DNA of 64,000 bases from Erythrobacter sp. QSSC1-22B (GTDB lineage Bacteria > Pseudomonadota > Alphaproteobacteria > Sphingomonadales > Sphingomonadaceae). Below are positions 1 to 9,589 of the stretch, piece after piece. The DNA lies in contig NZ_LZRP01000005.1 in NCBI RefSeq assembly GCF_001678665.1, forward strand, positions 124,001 to 188,000, given 5' to 3'. A program made the translations under genes and the position numbers. Under the pieces are notes generated by a model. That model ran no database searches. It was not told the DNA's origin and saw only the letters and a list, made by a program, of their open reading frames with translations. Position 1 is the stretch's first letter; each line of letters opens with the position of its first letter.

Positions 1-36
1 CGCAGCATGGCTGTCACCCTTGCTCGACATCGGCGT

Positions 37-1941
37 TTACGTGACCGCGATGGTCGTTACGCCAGCTTTGTTCAAGAGCGCGTACAGCGTAGCGATTTTC
101 GTGCGCCGCCCGCGTTGCGCGCAATATGTGAAGATAACTCGCTGCTTGGCGCGGGTGAACGCTACGAAGAATCCAGCAGTGGCCTCGATCTGGTCGTTCG
201 CGAAGCTCCACCATGCCCCATCGTCCAGTCCCACGAATATCACGCTATGGTATTCGAGGCCCTTACTCTTGTGAATGGTCATCAGCGGAATGGCGTCGAC
301 TCCCTCGTAAATGTCGAGCACCTCGCTCCAAGCCCCGCCGCGCGTGGCAGACCCGGTCAGATGCGAACTAATTGCTTCCACGACCTTCCCGAGCCAGCCC
401 CCTTGCGCATAGGACGTATGCACGGCGACCAGCCGTTGGCGACCAATGAAGTCGATGGCCTGCTCTACAATCGCCAAGCTGTCCGCAAACGATGTGGGCG
501 CCTTTGGATGCGCAGCTGCTAACGTCGTGGCGAAGGTATCGAGCTTACGCGCCAGCTTCGCCTGCGCTGGCTCGTCGTCGATGGCGATGCCGCGCAACAC
601 ACCGAGCTTAGCCTGGCATTCCGACCAATTGCGGCCCGCGTGTTTGGTCATGGCCAACCGCAGAAGTTGCACCACCAGCCGCGAAGCTTCTTCGGTCAAC
701 AGCTCCTGCAGCATCATCGGACCGACAAAACCGGCTTCGTTGCGCAGCGGGATGCCGGCTGCTTCGAATGCGGGGGCCAGCACGGCTGCATAGTCCGCCG
801 GCTTCTGCCGGACCAACAGCGCGAAATGGCGGGGCACAAGCGTGTGGGTCTTTATTTCGTTCGCAACGAAGGCGGCGAGGCTGGAGGCCTCCGCTTCGGG
901 CGTCGAGAAATCCCAGATCGCGCAACTGTCGCCCGCGACCGTTCCCACCGTTTTCGAAACCGGTTTGACTGTGTGCGCATCCAGTGCCTGAGCCAATACG
1001 TGCTGGATTCGGACCAATTCCGGCGACGAGCGGTAATTATTGAAGAGCGGTGTTCGCTTCGCAACAAAATGCTGATCGAACGCGGCGAACGGATCGTCCA
1101 TCGCCATCGCCCAGCGCATAATCTGCTGCTTGTTGTCGCCAACCGCCGTTATCACCGTTTCGGTGCCCTTGAAGATGGTTCGCACCAGGTCATATTGGAC
1201 CTGCGTCGTATCCTGGAACTCGTCCATGAACAGATGCGAGTAGGTGAGCCGCAACGCCTCGCGCGCCATCGGATTGACGCGCAGGAGCAGCTCGGCGAGC
1301 CGACCGATCATCGGAAAGGAAAGCCGCGATGTTTTTCCTTCATGCAACGACGACTGCCAAAAGCGATCCGCCGCCCATTGGCCGACGGTCGGGATCGGCC
1401 AACCGTCTTCGGGCAACGGTTTGCCCAGCAGTAACTCACGTTCGAACTCCCGCAGCGAGATCGCCTGAAAGTCGGCGTAGGAGCCGATGATCTTCGGTGG
1501 CGCACCGACCTCTTGGAGCAGAAATCCGCGATAAAGCGCGTCGCTGGTGAACATGATCTCATAGTCAGTACGCGGCCGCCACCGCTTGGGAAGCGCTTGG
1601 CCGAAACGGTCGACCAATCCCTTTGCGAAGGCATCGAACGTCATCGAGTCAAGCCGGGCGGCATGGCTGCGGTGGCAACGCTGGCCGACCCGTGCTGCCA
1701 AATTAGAAGCGGCATCGCGCTTGAAGCTGATCGCCAGGATGCGGCGCGGTGGCGGCGACGTTGCGGTCTGCAACAGATAAGCCGCGCGTTGAGCAAGAAG
1801 CTCAGTCTTCCCAGCGCCAGGCCCGGCGATCACCGAACGATTGTCTGTCGAGCGCACGACGGTCATGGCGTTCGCTTCGAGCGCCGCGACGCCAATCGGT
1901 TTCCATTGTTCAGGACGGACTCGCCGCGCCAGCACCGCCAC
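37..1941 (-). CDS. gajB: UvrD/PcrA-type helicase, GajB-like (Gabija defence)
   Basis: A 634-residue superfamily 1A DNA helicase. Visible motifs in order: Walker A GPGAGKT near 40-46, Walker B DEFQDT at 240-245, motif III VGDNKQQI at 267-274, motif IV NNYRSS at 301-306, motif V TIHKSKGLEY at about 555-564, and motif VI VAFTRAKQR at 593-601. All core motifs are intact. It starts with GTG two bases after the stop of the OLD-family nuclease gene, so the two are translated as one unit. An OLD nuclease followed by a UvrD-like helicase is the Gabija arrangement (class 2 OLD), where GajB is thought to sense or process DNA ends and GajA cuts DNA. The protein is longer than the roughly 500-residue founding GajB. 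The family call is firm; the system call is inferred from gene pairing. Confidence 0.85.
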   Translation of the reverse strand: MAVLARRVRPEQWKPIGVAALEANAMTVVRSTDNRSVIAGPGAGKTELLAQRAAYLLQTATSPPPRRILAISFKRDAASNLAARVGQRCHRSHAARLDSMTFDAFAKGLVDRFGQALPKRWRPRTDYEIMFTSDALYRGFLLQEVGAPPKIIGSYADFQAISLREFERELLLGKPLPEDGWPIPTVGQWAADRFWQSSLHEGKTSRLSFPMIGRLAELLLRVNPMAREALRLTYSHLFMDEFQDTTQVQYDLVRTIFKGTETVITAVGDNKQQIMRWAMAMDDPFAAFDQHFVAKRTPLFNNYRSSPELVRIQHVLAQALDAHTVKPVSKTVGTVAGDSCAIWDFSTPEAEASSLAAFVANEIKTHTLVPRHFALLVRQKPADYAAVLAPAFEAAGIPLRNEAGFVGPMMLQELLTEEASRLVVQLLRLAMTKHAGRNWSECQAKLGVLRGIAIDDEPAQAKLARKLDTFATTLAAAHPKAPTSFADSLAIVEQAIDFIGRQRLVAVHTSYAQGGWLGKVVEAISSHLTGSATRGGAWSEVLDIYEGVDAIPLMTIHKSKGLEYHSVIFVGLDDGAWWSFANDQIEATAGFFVAFTRAKQRVIFTYCAQRGRRTKIATLYALLNKAGVTTIAVT

Positions 1942-1943
1942 GT

Positions 1944-3932
1944 TCAGTCTCGCCGCAGATTGGCGGCCACGTGCTTCAGCACATCGCGCAAGACCGCGGG
2001 CATGTCGTCGCGCAAAGCCTTGGACTCGATGTGGGTCAGGGCCGCGAGATGCGTCGCGGGCTTGCTGCGGGTCAAGAAGTGATAACGATATGCGGGCAGC
2101 AGCTGAGCATAGTCCTTGAAGGCGCCCGTGTAGAAAGTCAGCCCTGGCCCAGACGTTCCAAGCACGGCCTCAGCCGCTTTGTCGGGTGCCATTTTCGGCC
2201 CGCCGCCTGCCGGGATGATGGCTTCGTAAGCGTCCGGGAACGCCTTCAGCATGGCGAGGTCGAGATCGAGCGGAGCAGAGAAATAAACGCCGTAGGCCTT
2301 TAGGGTATCAACCCACCCCTTGAGGACCTTGCGGTCTTCAGTGTCTTGCCACGTGTGCATCTTTGCAAAATCAACGTCGGGCAACACGCCGCCCTCGATC
2401 TTCAGCAACTCAATCCTGGGCGCGCCGATTTCGATCAAATTCTCGATCGCTGTCTTGACGCGGCCAAAGCCCCCGCCCGCCCGGCCGAGATCCAGATCGA
2501 GCAAGGTGGAGTAGGGGATGCCAAGGTCGCTCAGCAGCCGCCAGAAGTGCTGCACATGGCGACCGCCCAGCGGTACGATTGCGACGAAGGCCGGATCGAT
2601 CAAAAGGTTCAGGGCTTCGGCTAAGCGCGGCAGCACGATTCGTTCGGAATCGCCTTCGACGAGCAAGACGAAGCGCGCGAAATACAATTCCGGATAGGCC
2701 AGGACTGCGCCGCGGACGAACTTAGCCGCCTCGTCGGTTGCGGTAGGGAGCTTTATCTTCTTGACCGTGGAGATGCGGGTTTTGGGGTCGCAGCGGCAGT
2801 AGCGCACCTCGCGCGGCTTCACCCGGCTCAGGACCGCCGGCGAATGACTGGTAATGATTGCCTGTGCGCCGCCATCCCCGGTAAGTGATCGGACTTGGCG
2901 GACGATCCGCGCAAGGAAATAGGGCGACAGATGATTCTCCGGTTCCTCAAGCGCGAACAGCGTTAGCGCCGGGATGCGCAGCTGGTCGTCGAGAAAGCCT
3001 TCGACGTCACCGGCGACCACCTTACGTTCGAGATCGAACACCGCGGCCGCCAGCGCGAAGTAGAACAAGGATTGCTGACCGTCGCTGAGCGCGTCCAAAC
3101 CACGTTCATGGCCGTCCGCACCCTGCTCGAAGATCACCACAATCTTGTTGACGATCTCTTCGAACCGGCGACTGACGAGGCTCAGCCGGGGTCTCGTATC
3201 GACGACCTCATCGTGTAGGTCTGACCAGCGTTCTGTCAGTGCCGTACCGATCGCTGCGATCGCCGTTTCGGCTTCAAACGCGGCATTGAGGCTTTTGCTT
3301 GCTTCCTGAACCGCTTCCTCGGTATCCGATGACCATTCGATCGCGCGCAGCAACCGCGCCGCCAGCGACCCCGTGGTTGCACGGATTTGGGCCGCTGCAT
3401 CGCGACTGGCGGGGGTGTAATAAAGTTGGATCAAACCACGATCGGCAGCCGACACGCTGTGACATTTGTCTTCCGGCGGGTTGTCGTCGAGCGTGTCGAC
3501 CCAAAACAGATCTTGGGACACTTCTCCTTCGGCGGTGCCGTCGTCTTCCCAGCGCGCTTCAAGCCGCATCCGGCAAACCGGCGCTGCGCCCGCGCGTTCT
3601 ATCTGCATATGCCGGAACGAAGGTGCGACCGTCTCCGCCGTCGCCGTGCCGTCCTCCAATTCCGGCAAGCCGATTACTACGTCGATGAAGAGCTCCTTCC
3701 CCTCGCGATCGTCGGGATCGTCGTCGGCGCCAACGTGGAAATCCGAGCGTTGAACCGTGCGCTGCGCGCGCGATACTCCAAACAGCTTGGCCAGCGCCTG
3801 CAGTAGCGCGGTTTTGCCGGCCGCATTCGGACCGACGACGGCGGTGATTTCCGAGGCGATGGCCACCACGACGGCATCGGGGCCGAAGCAACGAAATCCC
3901 GAAACGGTCACGCTTTCTATTTGCACGCGCAT
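1944..3932 (-). CDS. gajA: OLD-family ATPase/Toprim endonuclease, GajA-like
   Basis: A 662-residue protein with an N-terminal ABC-type ATPase and a C-terminal Toprim nuclease. Visible: Walker A GPNAAGKT at 34-41, signature LSDGQQS at 282-288, Walker B LFALEEPENH at 325-334, H-loop TSHS at 361-364, then the Toprim glutamate in LLVEGDSE (about 423-430) and the DLD acidic pair at 479-481. These are the parts expected of a GajA-like nucleotide-controlled DNA nickase. The ATG is preceded by GGAAGG, a good ribosome binding site. It is the first gene of a two-gene leftward operon with the helicase and is divergent from the CxxC protein gene 65 bases away. It is somewhat longer than typical GajA (about 580 residues), with an acidic insert around 64-80. 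Confidence 0.87.
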   Translation of the reverse strand: MRVQIESVTVSGFRCFGPDAVVVAIASEITAVVGPNAAGKTALLQALAKLFGVSRAQRTVQRSDFHVGADDDPDDREGKELFIDVVIGLPELEDGTATAETVAPSFRHMQIERAGAAPVCRMRLEARWEDDGTAEGEVSQDLFWVDTLDDNPPEDKCHSVSAADRGLIQLYYTPASRDAAAQIRATTGSLAARLLRAIEWSSDTEEAVQEASKSLNAAFEAETAIAAIGTALTERWSDLHDEVVDTRPRLSLVSRRFEEIVNKIVVIFEQGADGHERGLDALSDGQQSLFYFALAAAVFDLERKVVAGDVEGFLDDQLRIPALTLFALEEPENHLSPYFLARIVRQVRSLTGDGGAQAIITSHSPAVLSRVKPREVRYCRCDPKTRISTVKKIKLPTATDEAAKFVRGAVLAYPELYFARFVLLVEGDSERIVLPRLAEALNLLIDPAFVAIVPLGGRHVQHFWRLLSDLGIPYSTLLDLDLGRAGGGFGRVKTAIENLIEIGAPRIELLKIEGGVLPDVDFAKMHTWQDTEDRKVLKGWVDTLKAYGVYFSAPLDLDLAMLKAFPDAYEAIIPAGGGPKMAPDKAAEAVLGTSGPGLTFYTGAFKDYAQLLPAYRYHFLTRSKPATHLAALTHIESKALRDDMPAVLRDVLKHVAANLRRD

Positions 3933-3997
3933 CCTTCCAACTATGCTTTGTCGACTTTAGTGCTTAGATTCACCGTCTGAATGACTGCGGGAGACAA

Positions 3998-4645
3998 TTG
4001 TCCGTGAGCGTCTACAGCCAACGCGTTCGCGAAAGCGTCCTGCCGCTTTCCGTGGCGAATACCCTGCCGTCGGCTTTCACGGAATGGTCCTTCACCGAAA
4101 ACACTGTGGACCACGAGACGCCGATCGAAACTTGCGAACTCTGCGGTCAGCAAAAATTGCGCTATCATTTCGAGATCGCCAACCACCTGACGGCGGCAAC
4201 CCTCTGGGTGGGATCGCATTGCATCCTCCAGTTCGACGTTGCCATCCTCGAAAATGGTCTGCGCCTCTCGCCCGACCAGGCCAAGCGGCATTTGGATAAG
4301 CTAACCCAGCTGATGCAGCTCAATTCCTGCATCCGCGCGTTGGAGCAACTCGCCGCCAAAGAGAACAACCCCATCTTGTCAGGGGCGCTCAAATACTATC
4401 GGCGCAACAACAAACTCACCCCCAAATATGCTGCCGTGGTCTTCTGGAAATTGCAGAGGTTCAGGATTGATCATCATCCGTCATTCTTTCAGATCGAACT
4501 GCGCCGCGACCAGCACATCGCCGACCTCCGCGCCATGCCAACCCGGAGAGTGCATCGTTTCTGGCGCGCACTCTCCTCGGCGCAGCGCATAAAGGCGCAG
4601 GCCTTGGGCCACAGCGTGCCTAACGTCGGAAAGCGCGGGAGCTGA
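3998..4645 (+). CDS. Unrecognised small CxxC protein between two defence modules
   Basis: A protein of up to 215 residues with no family I can name. The N-terminal half has a CELCG motif (C46, C49), then LRYHFEI-N and VGSHC (H74, C75), a spacing that could bind one zinc ion. The C-terminal half is basic, with many Arg and His. The TTG at 3998 sits only about four bases after GGGAG, while the GTG at 4004 is about ten bases away and is an equally good start (213 residues). The gene is divergent from the Gabija-like pair and convergent with the NERD-NACHT gene, with 39 bases between their stops. It may be a regulator or accessory factor of either module, or unrelated island cargo. Function unknown. 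Confidence 0.7.
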   Translation: MSVSVYSQRVRESVLPLSVANTLPSAFTEWSFTENTVDHETPIETCELCGQQKLRYHFEIANHLTAATLWVGSHCILQFDVAILENGLRLSPDQAKRHLDKLTQLMQLNSCIRALEQLAAKENNPILSGALKYYRRNNKLTPKYAAVVFWKLQRFRIDHHPSFFQIELRRDQHIADLRAMPTRRVHRFWRALSSAQRIKAQALGHSVPNVGKRGS

Positions 4646-4684
4646 CCGCCGCTTCCCAGTGCACAGCACGACGCCGCCGCAGGG

Positions 4685-7600
4685 CTATCGTAACGGCAAG
4701 GCGGGATCGAGCAATCTGGCTTCGAGGTCGTTCACCGCACGCACCGCGGCTCGACCGAAAGTCGGGCTTGCCACCAAAGCCCGCAATGTCGCGAGGTCGG
4801 TGACATCGCCAACGCGCGCCATCCCGCTGATCGCATAGTTTAGGATCGTTTGTAGATCGGTATGCGAAAAATAGCCGATTTGCAGTTCCGGAAACTGGAG
4901 ACACTGCCGGAATATGCTGGCGACCTCGCTCCGGAATTCGGTTTCGAAAGACAGTCGCGGAGCCATTGCGCCCGGCAGGCGGTCCAATCCTTCGCCGATG
5001 TAGCAGCGTCCGATTTCGTAGAGGGCGGCGGGGGCGGCGCCCGCTTTATGGCGGGCCAATATTGCCAACGGACCGCTACATTGGCCGCGCTGATCCTCGC
5101 TCGCCAAGTCGAGCCGGTTAAGCCAATAGAGAATTTCGCCGCAGGCCGCGAGCGCCGCTTCCGACGGAAGTTGCGGTGGCGGGCGGTCGAGCGGCAGTTC
5201 GCGCTCCAGGCGCGCCAGCGCGATGTGCGCCGTCAGGAAATGCTTAATGGCGTCCTGCGGCATCACGCAGCGTTGGGGCGGCAAGGCAAGCCATCGGGCA
5301 ACAAGAGCCCCTGACAAAGGATCGCCGAACTCGGCAAGTTCGACCATTAGTGGCCCGCAGAACGAGGCATCGAGCGGTGCAACGCCCGCGGCCATTTCCA
5401 GCATTTGCTTGCGGTCGGCGGCACCAAGTTCGTCATAAATCGTACAGTAGGCGCCGGCGTAGGGATGGTCGAACCGAGCGATCCAGAACGTGTAGGCGGT
5501 TTCAGCCATGGTCGAACCGGAGCGTTCCAGCGCACTGCGCAAGATTTGCCGCAGGGGTCCAATCTGTTCGGCTTCGGAATCTTCCAGCGCGCCAAGCGCG
5601 CTAAGCGCCTCGACCACCGAGGACGACAGAAAGATGTGCTGGTCGTCCGGCAAGGCGTGCAACGCGTCGATGATCGCTGCCTTCTCATCGTCGCTTGCGC
5701 GCCACGAAAAATGCGCCGCATGCAGGAGGTCAAGCTTCAAATGGTAGGGCGCGTATCGATAGGTCTCGCTCAGAAGCGCAGGCAGGGAAGGAGCGAGCAA
5801 ATCCCCGTCGCTCCACGCCTTCCGGGCGAGCATTAGCAGCAAATACAGTTGGCCGTTCGTGAGGTCGGTACGATCCAGCCAGCTCTTGACTATTTCGCCG
5901 GCGCGGTGTGGCTGGTCAGCTAACGACAGGCTCAGGTGCAGCCGCTGCGCGATCGCGGCGATCGCGGGTGCTTCATGGGAAGAAGATACGTAACAGAATT
6001 CGAACATCGCGCTGCGTAGCGCGAGCTTGCGGCCGTCGAGACGCACGCGAAGGCGCGCGACCTCCGAAATCAGCTTTCTATCCAGTGTCGCGACGATGTC
6101 CATTATGCGATCGACGTCGCGTCCCGCGAAAAAATGGTCTGCCAGCGTCGCAATCACCGCGCGCTCTTGTCCCGTCCATTGCGCCATAAATGTATCGGTC
6201 CGGCGCACCATGGGGTAGCAGGTCTCGTCAATTTCGAACGCGATGGCGTGAGCCTCACGAAGGGCGCGATCGAGCACGGCGTCGATCCTCCCGCGCGCCC
6301 ATGCCTGGGCATAACTGCCGCATTCCCCAGCCGAACATTCGGCAATAACGTCGGCGTCGTCGAGCTGCGCCAGAACGGCATGCTGAAGGTGATGATCGTC
6401 GATCGAGCCGACGATCTGGGCGGCGCGGTGGGCATGGAGGGGAGACGTGATGGCCGCCAAAATTAGGTCCGGCTGAGCGCCGGCCAGGCGCACAACTGAT
6501 TCAGCCACGAACACGGTCAGAAACATCTCGTGGCTGAAGCTCGCGCGATCGCCGCGCAAGGTCAGCACATTCGCGGCGGTCAGCTCACCGACAATGGCTG
6601 CCGGCAAACCCTCGCTGGCGATCAACCGATCTAGGTCGCGCACTGACAAGCTGAAGGAAATACGGGCGGCCATAAGCGTTGCGATCGCGATGAGCGCACG
6701 GATGCCGGTCGACGCGGACTCGCCCAATTGCGCGCGAACATAGGTGTCGAATAGCGCGGTGCGGCTACCTGGTTCGGCAACCCGATGGCTCACGTCACCG
6801 AGCAGCTTGGCCTCAAGCCCACTCTTCACTACGTCGAGCGACACTGCGGCCGCCCGCGACAGCGCTCCACTAGCTTGCCGCGACGCGATTGCCAGCTTCG
6901 TATCGTGGCGCGGCGCCGACAGCGCCATCTCGGTCAGCGCCAGCAGGTCCGAGCGCTCGACCGGAATTTGCGAGGTGACGACAACCGAAACTTCGTACCG
7001 GCCGCAAAGGGCGGCGGCGGCTCGCGTCAATCGGCTGCGATGAGCATGGGCGCACTCGTTATAGCCGTCGACCAGCAATAGGATCGGCTTCGCCAGGCGG
7101 CGGCACGCGTCGAGCAGCAGCCGCAGCGAGGGCGCACCGAGCAGCGCGGCCTCGCGAGCGAGCACGTTACCCGCGCTTCCATTGAAATCTCTGGCATAAA
7201 GATAGATCGGCACCCGGCCGGCGTCGGCGGCGCGAACGCCAATCCGACTCGACCATAACGACTTGCCGCAGCCCGATGGCCCAATCAATAGGATGCTGTC
7301 GCCGCCGGTGCAGCGGTCGAGCAGATTAGTCGGCGAGACGGGTGTTCCATCGTCCGCGACGTCCTCGGGCAGCAGTTCGTCGGCGAGCGGCGTGTAAGTT
7401 TCGCGGAACGCCGCGAGGTAGGTCGCAAGGAGCAATTCGGCTTTCGCCAGGCTCAACTGGCACGCGGCTTCGATGGTATTTACGCGCGTCAGCCCCAGGT
7501 GCTTGGCGAATTCCCGCCACCGCGGCAAAGGCCAATGCAACTCGCTCTGTCGGGTTAGCAACCTTCCGACAGCGTCCAACGCGCAGACCGCTGCCTTGAA

Positions 7601-8017
7601 GTCCCCGCGCGGGATGGCAGACCCTGACGGGATAGTCGGGCAGTAAACGAGCGCGGCTTCGGGATAGCCTTGCCCATCGCCGTGAAACGCAGCCATCTTG
7701 TCACGCAAAGCGTACTTGGCGGCGATGGTTTGTCGCAAAGCATTGCCGGTCGGTTTCCAGCGTCCTGACCCGGTTTGCACCTCCCAGCACAAGCCGTTCT
7801 CGCTGCCGCGGACTGCCGTTCCATAAGTTTTGGCTTCGATGACCAAGGTCAGATCATCGAGCGCGACGACCAGATCGAGCTGGCGCCCGATCTCGAGGTT
7901 CGCGATGACGATCGCGGGTCGACCGAGGCGATCGAGCTGATCGACGACCTCAGCCAACACCATACGATCCGAGCCATGCTCGACTAATTCACCAACGAAA
8001 ATTTCCAAATGGCTCAT
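4685..8017 (-). CDS. NERD nuclease - NACHT/STAND ATPase with long C-terminal sensor region
   Basis: An 1110-residue protein. Residues 1-150 resemble a NERD nuclease domain: D48 in RQLDLVV and the EAK triad at 61-63 (LVIEAKTY) match the PD-(D/E)xK core. An NTPase follows, with Walker A GPSGCGKS at 246-253, Walker B LLLVDGYNE at 313-321 and a sensor-like VVVTSQIP at 346-353, which fits a NACHT-type STAND ATPase. The remaining 650 or so residues are Leu/Ala-rich and helical in character, as expected of a repeat-based sensor. The architecture of effector nuclease, switch and sensor is that of bacterial NACHT/Avs-like antiphage proteins. No strong ribosome binding site is seen before the ATG. It is a lone gene next to a Gabija-like operon in an integrated island. 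A role in phage defence is inference. Confidence 0.8.
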   Translation of the reverse strand: MSHLEIFVGELVEHGSDRMVLAEVVDQLDRLGRPAIVIANLEIGRQLDLVVALDDLTLVIEAKTYGTAVRGSENGLCWEVQTGSGRWKPTGNALRQTIAAKYALRDKMAAFHGDGQGYPEAALVYCPTIPSGSAIPRGDFKAAVCALDAVGRLLTRQSELHWPLPRWREFAKHLGLTRVNTIEAACQLSLAKAELLLATYLAAFRETYTPLADELLPEDVADDGTPVSPTNLLDRCTGGDSILLIGPSGCGKSLWSSRIGVRAADAGRVPIYLYARDFNGSAGNVLAREAALLGAPSLRLLLDACRRLAKPILLLVDGYNECAHAHRSRLTRAAAALCGRYEVSVVVTSQIPVERSDLLALTEMALSAPRHDTKLAIASRQASGALSRAAAVSLDVVKSGLEAKLLGDVSHRVAEPGSRTALFDTYVRAQLGESASTGIRALIAIATLMAARISFSLSVRDLDRLIASEGLPAAIVGELTAANVLTLRGDRASFSHEMFLTVFVAESVVRLAGAQPDLILAAITSPLHAHRAAQIVGSIDDHHLQHAVLAQLDDADVIAECSAGECGSYAQAWARGRIDAVLDRALREAHAIAFEIDETCYPMVRRTDTFMAQWTGQERAVIATLADHFFAGRDVDRIMDIVATLDRKLISEVARLRVRLDGRKLALRSAMFEFCYVSSSHEAPAIAAIAQRLHLSLSLADQPHRAGEIVKSWLDRTDLTNGQLYLLLMLARKAWSDGDLLAPSLPALLSETYRYAPYHLKLDLLHAAHFSWRASDDEKAAIIDALHALPDDQHIFLSSSVVEALSALGALEDSEAEQIGPLRQILRSALERSGSTMAETAYTFWIARFDHPYAGAYCTIYDELGAADRKQMLEMAAGVAPLDASFCGPLMVELAEFGDPLSGALVARWLALPPQRCVMPQDAIKHFLTAHIALARLERELPLDRPPPQLPSEAALAACGEILYWLNRLDLASEDQRGQCSGPLAILARHKAGAAPAALYEIGRCYIGEGLDRLPGAMAPRLSFETEFRSEVASIFRQCLQFPELQIGYFSHTDLQTILNYAISGMARVGDVTDLATLRALVASPTFGRAAVRAVNDLEARLLDPALPLR

Positions 8018-8233
8018 GTCGGTAGGATTTTAGACGATCAACTCTGCTTTTGTCTTCCAGGAGTTGATGGTGGTTGAGGCGGCTGGGCAGAGGCAAGAAC
8101 TGTGTGAGGCCGACCAGCTTATCGCTTGTGTCTAAGGGGCTTTTTGACGTTCGACGGTGACGTTAGGTTTTAGGCGTAAATAACTCGACAGCGAATGGCC
8201 GATATTGGGGCACAAAGCGGCCGGACCATTGGC

Positions 8234-9397
8234 TCAGCTCGAGCCGCGAAGCTGAAGATCAATCAGCGCCGATATGTCGTTGGCCGCTTGCAGGACCGGC
8301 TGGTTGGCCAGGTGAGCATAACGGGCTGTAGTTTGAACTTGTGTATGTCCCAGAAGCTTTCCGATCATCGGCAAGCTTTGTCCGTTGCTCACTGCGACAG
8401 ATGCGAAAGTATGGCGCAGATCGTGGATGCGGGCGTTCTTGAGGCCGGCTCGTCCCCGCAAGCGCTGCCAAAACGGCTGTAGATCGGTAAGATGCGCGCC
8501 TTCATTCCGGCCGACAATAACAAAAGGATTTTCGGGGATCTGCTCGCATGCTCGCAGTACACTCGCTGCGGCAGATCCAAGATGGACCACCTTCGCGCCA
8601 GTCTTGCTATCCGGCAGACGCAGTACGTTCGCTTCGAGATCGACGTGCTCCCAGCGCAGCGACATGATCTCGCCTAAGCGACAGCCGGTGAAGAGAAGCA
8701 GCCGGATTGCTGCGATCGCTGAGGGGAGTTCGATGCGCTCCTCTTCCATCTCGCCAAGCACCCGACCGACGGCTTGCAGCTCACTTGCCGAAAAGTAGCG
8801 CTCCCGTTTTTTCTCGGGATACTTCCTGATGTGCTTGCGAGGGTTGGTGCCGTCGGGCCTAAGGCTCCAGAGCTCGGCGAGGTTGAACATCTTGGAGATG
8901 ATCTCGAGATTGCGGTTGGCCTGGTAGGGCCTGTGCCGCCAATCATGATGATATTTGGAAATGTCTGCCCGCGTCACATCGATGATGCGTAGGTGCCCGA
9001 TCGCCGGCAGAATAAAAAGGTTCAGATTGCGCCGATACTCCTTCGCCGTACTAGCTTTGAGGTGGACCGCGATATGCTCTTCGTCGAAGCGTTGGGCGAG
9101 TTCCTTTACGAGCAAAGCGTCTCTGCGGCCGCGCTTTTCAGAAATCGGATCGATGTCGTTGCGAAGCTTCACAATCGCTTCGAGAGCCAGTCCCCGTGCT
9201 TGATCCGGCGTAATGGCTCCGAACCGCCCGAGGCTCATCCGTCGCGAGATCCGCCCGTAGCGGTATTGCACGACGAACTGCTTGCGGCCGGTGGGAAACA
9301 CCCTGATACCGAACCCGGATAGATCACCATCCCAGACAAAATAGTCTTTATCGGTTGGCTCAAGCGCCTCGATCTGACGCTTTGTGAGCTTGGCCAT
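8234..9397 (-). CDS. Tyrosine site-specific integrase (DUF4102 type)
   Basis: A 387-residue phage/island integrase. It has an N-terminal arm-binding domain (about 1-90), a core-binding domain (95-185) and the catalytic domain, with R240 (TGCRLGE), K265, H325 and R328 (HDLRHTF), H351 (LLGHT) and the nucleophile Y360 (TTARYAH) all present. The ATG at 9397 is chosen because AGGAGGGG lies just upstream on the minus strand; the open frame continues further upstream without a comparable site. It lies 190 bases from the truncated tRNA-fMet border and reads into the island, the usual place for an integrase beside its attachment site. It probably catalyses insertion into and excision from the tRNA gene. 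Confidence 0.95.
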   Translation of the reverse strand: MAKLTKRQIEALEPTDKDYFVWDGDLSGFGIRVFPTGRKQFVVQYRYGRISRRMSLGRFGAITPDQARGLALEAIVKLRNDIDPISEKRGRRDALLVKELAQRFDEEHIAVHLKASTAKEYRRNLNLFILPAIGHLRIIDVTRADISKYHHDWRHRPYQANRNLEIISKMFNLAELWSLRPDGTNPRKHIRKYPEKKRERYFSASELQAVGRVLGEMEEERIELPSAIAAIRLLLFTGCRLGEIMSLRWEHVDLEANVLRLPDSKTGAKVVHLGSAAASVLRACEQIPENPFVIVGRNEGAHLTDLQPFWQRLRGRAGLKNARIHDLRHTFASVAVSNGQSLPMIGKLLGHTQVQTTARYAHLANQPVLQAANDISALIDLQLRGSS

Positions 9398-9589
9398 TTT
9401 ACCCCTCCTGTTACCAGCGGCGATTTCGAGGTCCGATCCGTAAGCAAATAGGAAGCAGGCGGGAGCGAACTGCAGCGAAACCGTGCGTAGCCACACAGCG
9501 AGCATTGGCCTCAAAAGTCAATCTAAGCTGCTGAAATAAAGGGCTTAAGCGTGAAAAAAGGTAGTGCAGGGTAGGGCCGGCCCAGAGCC

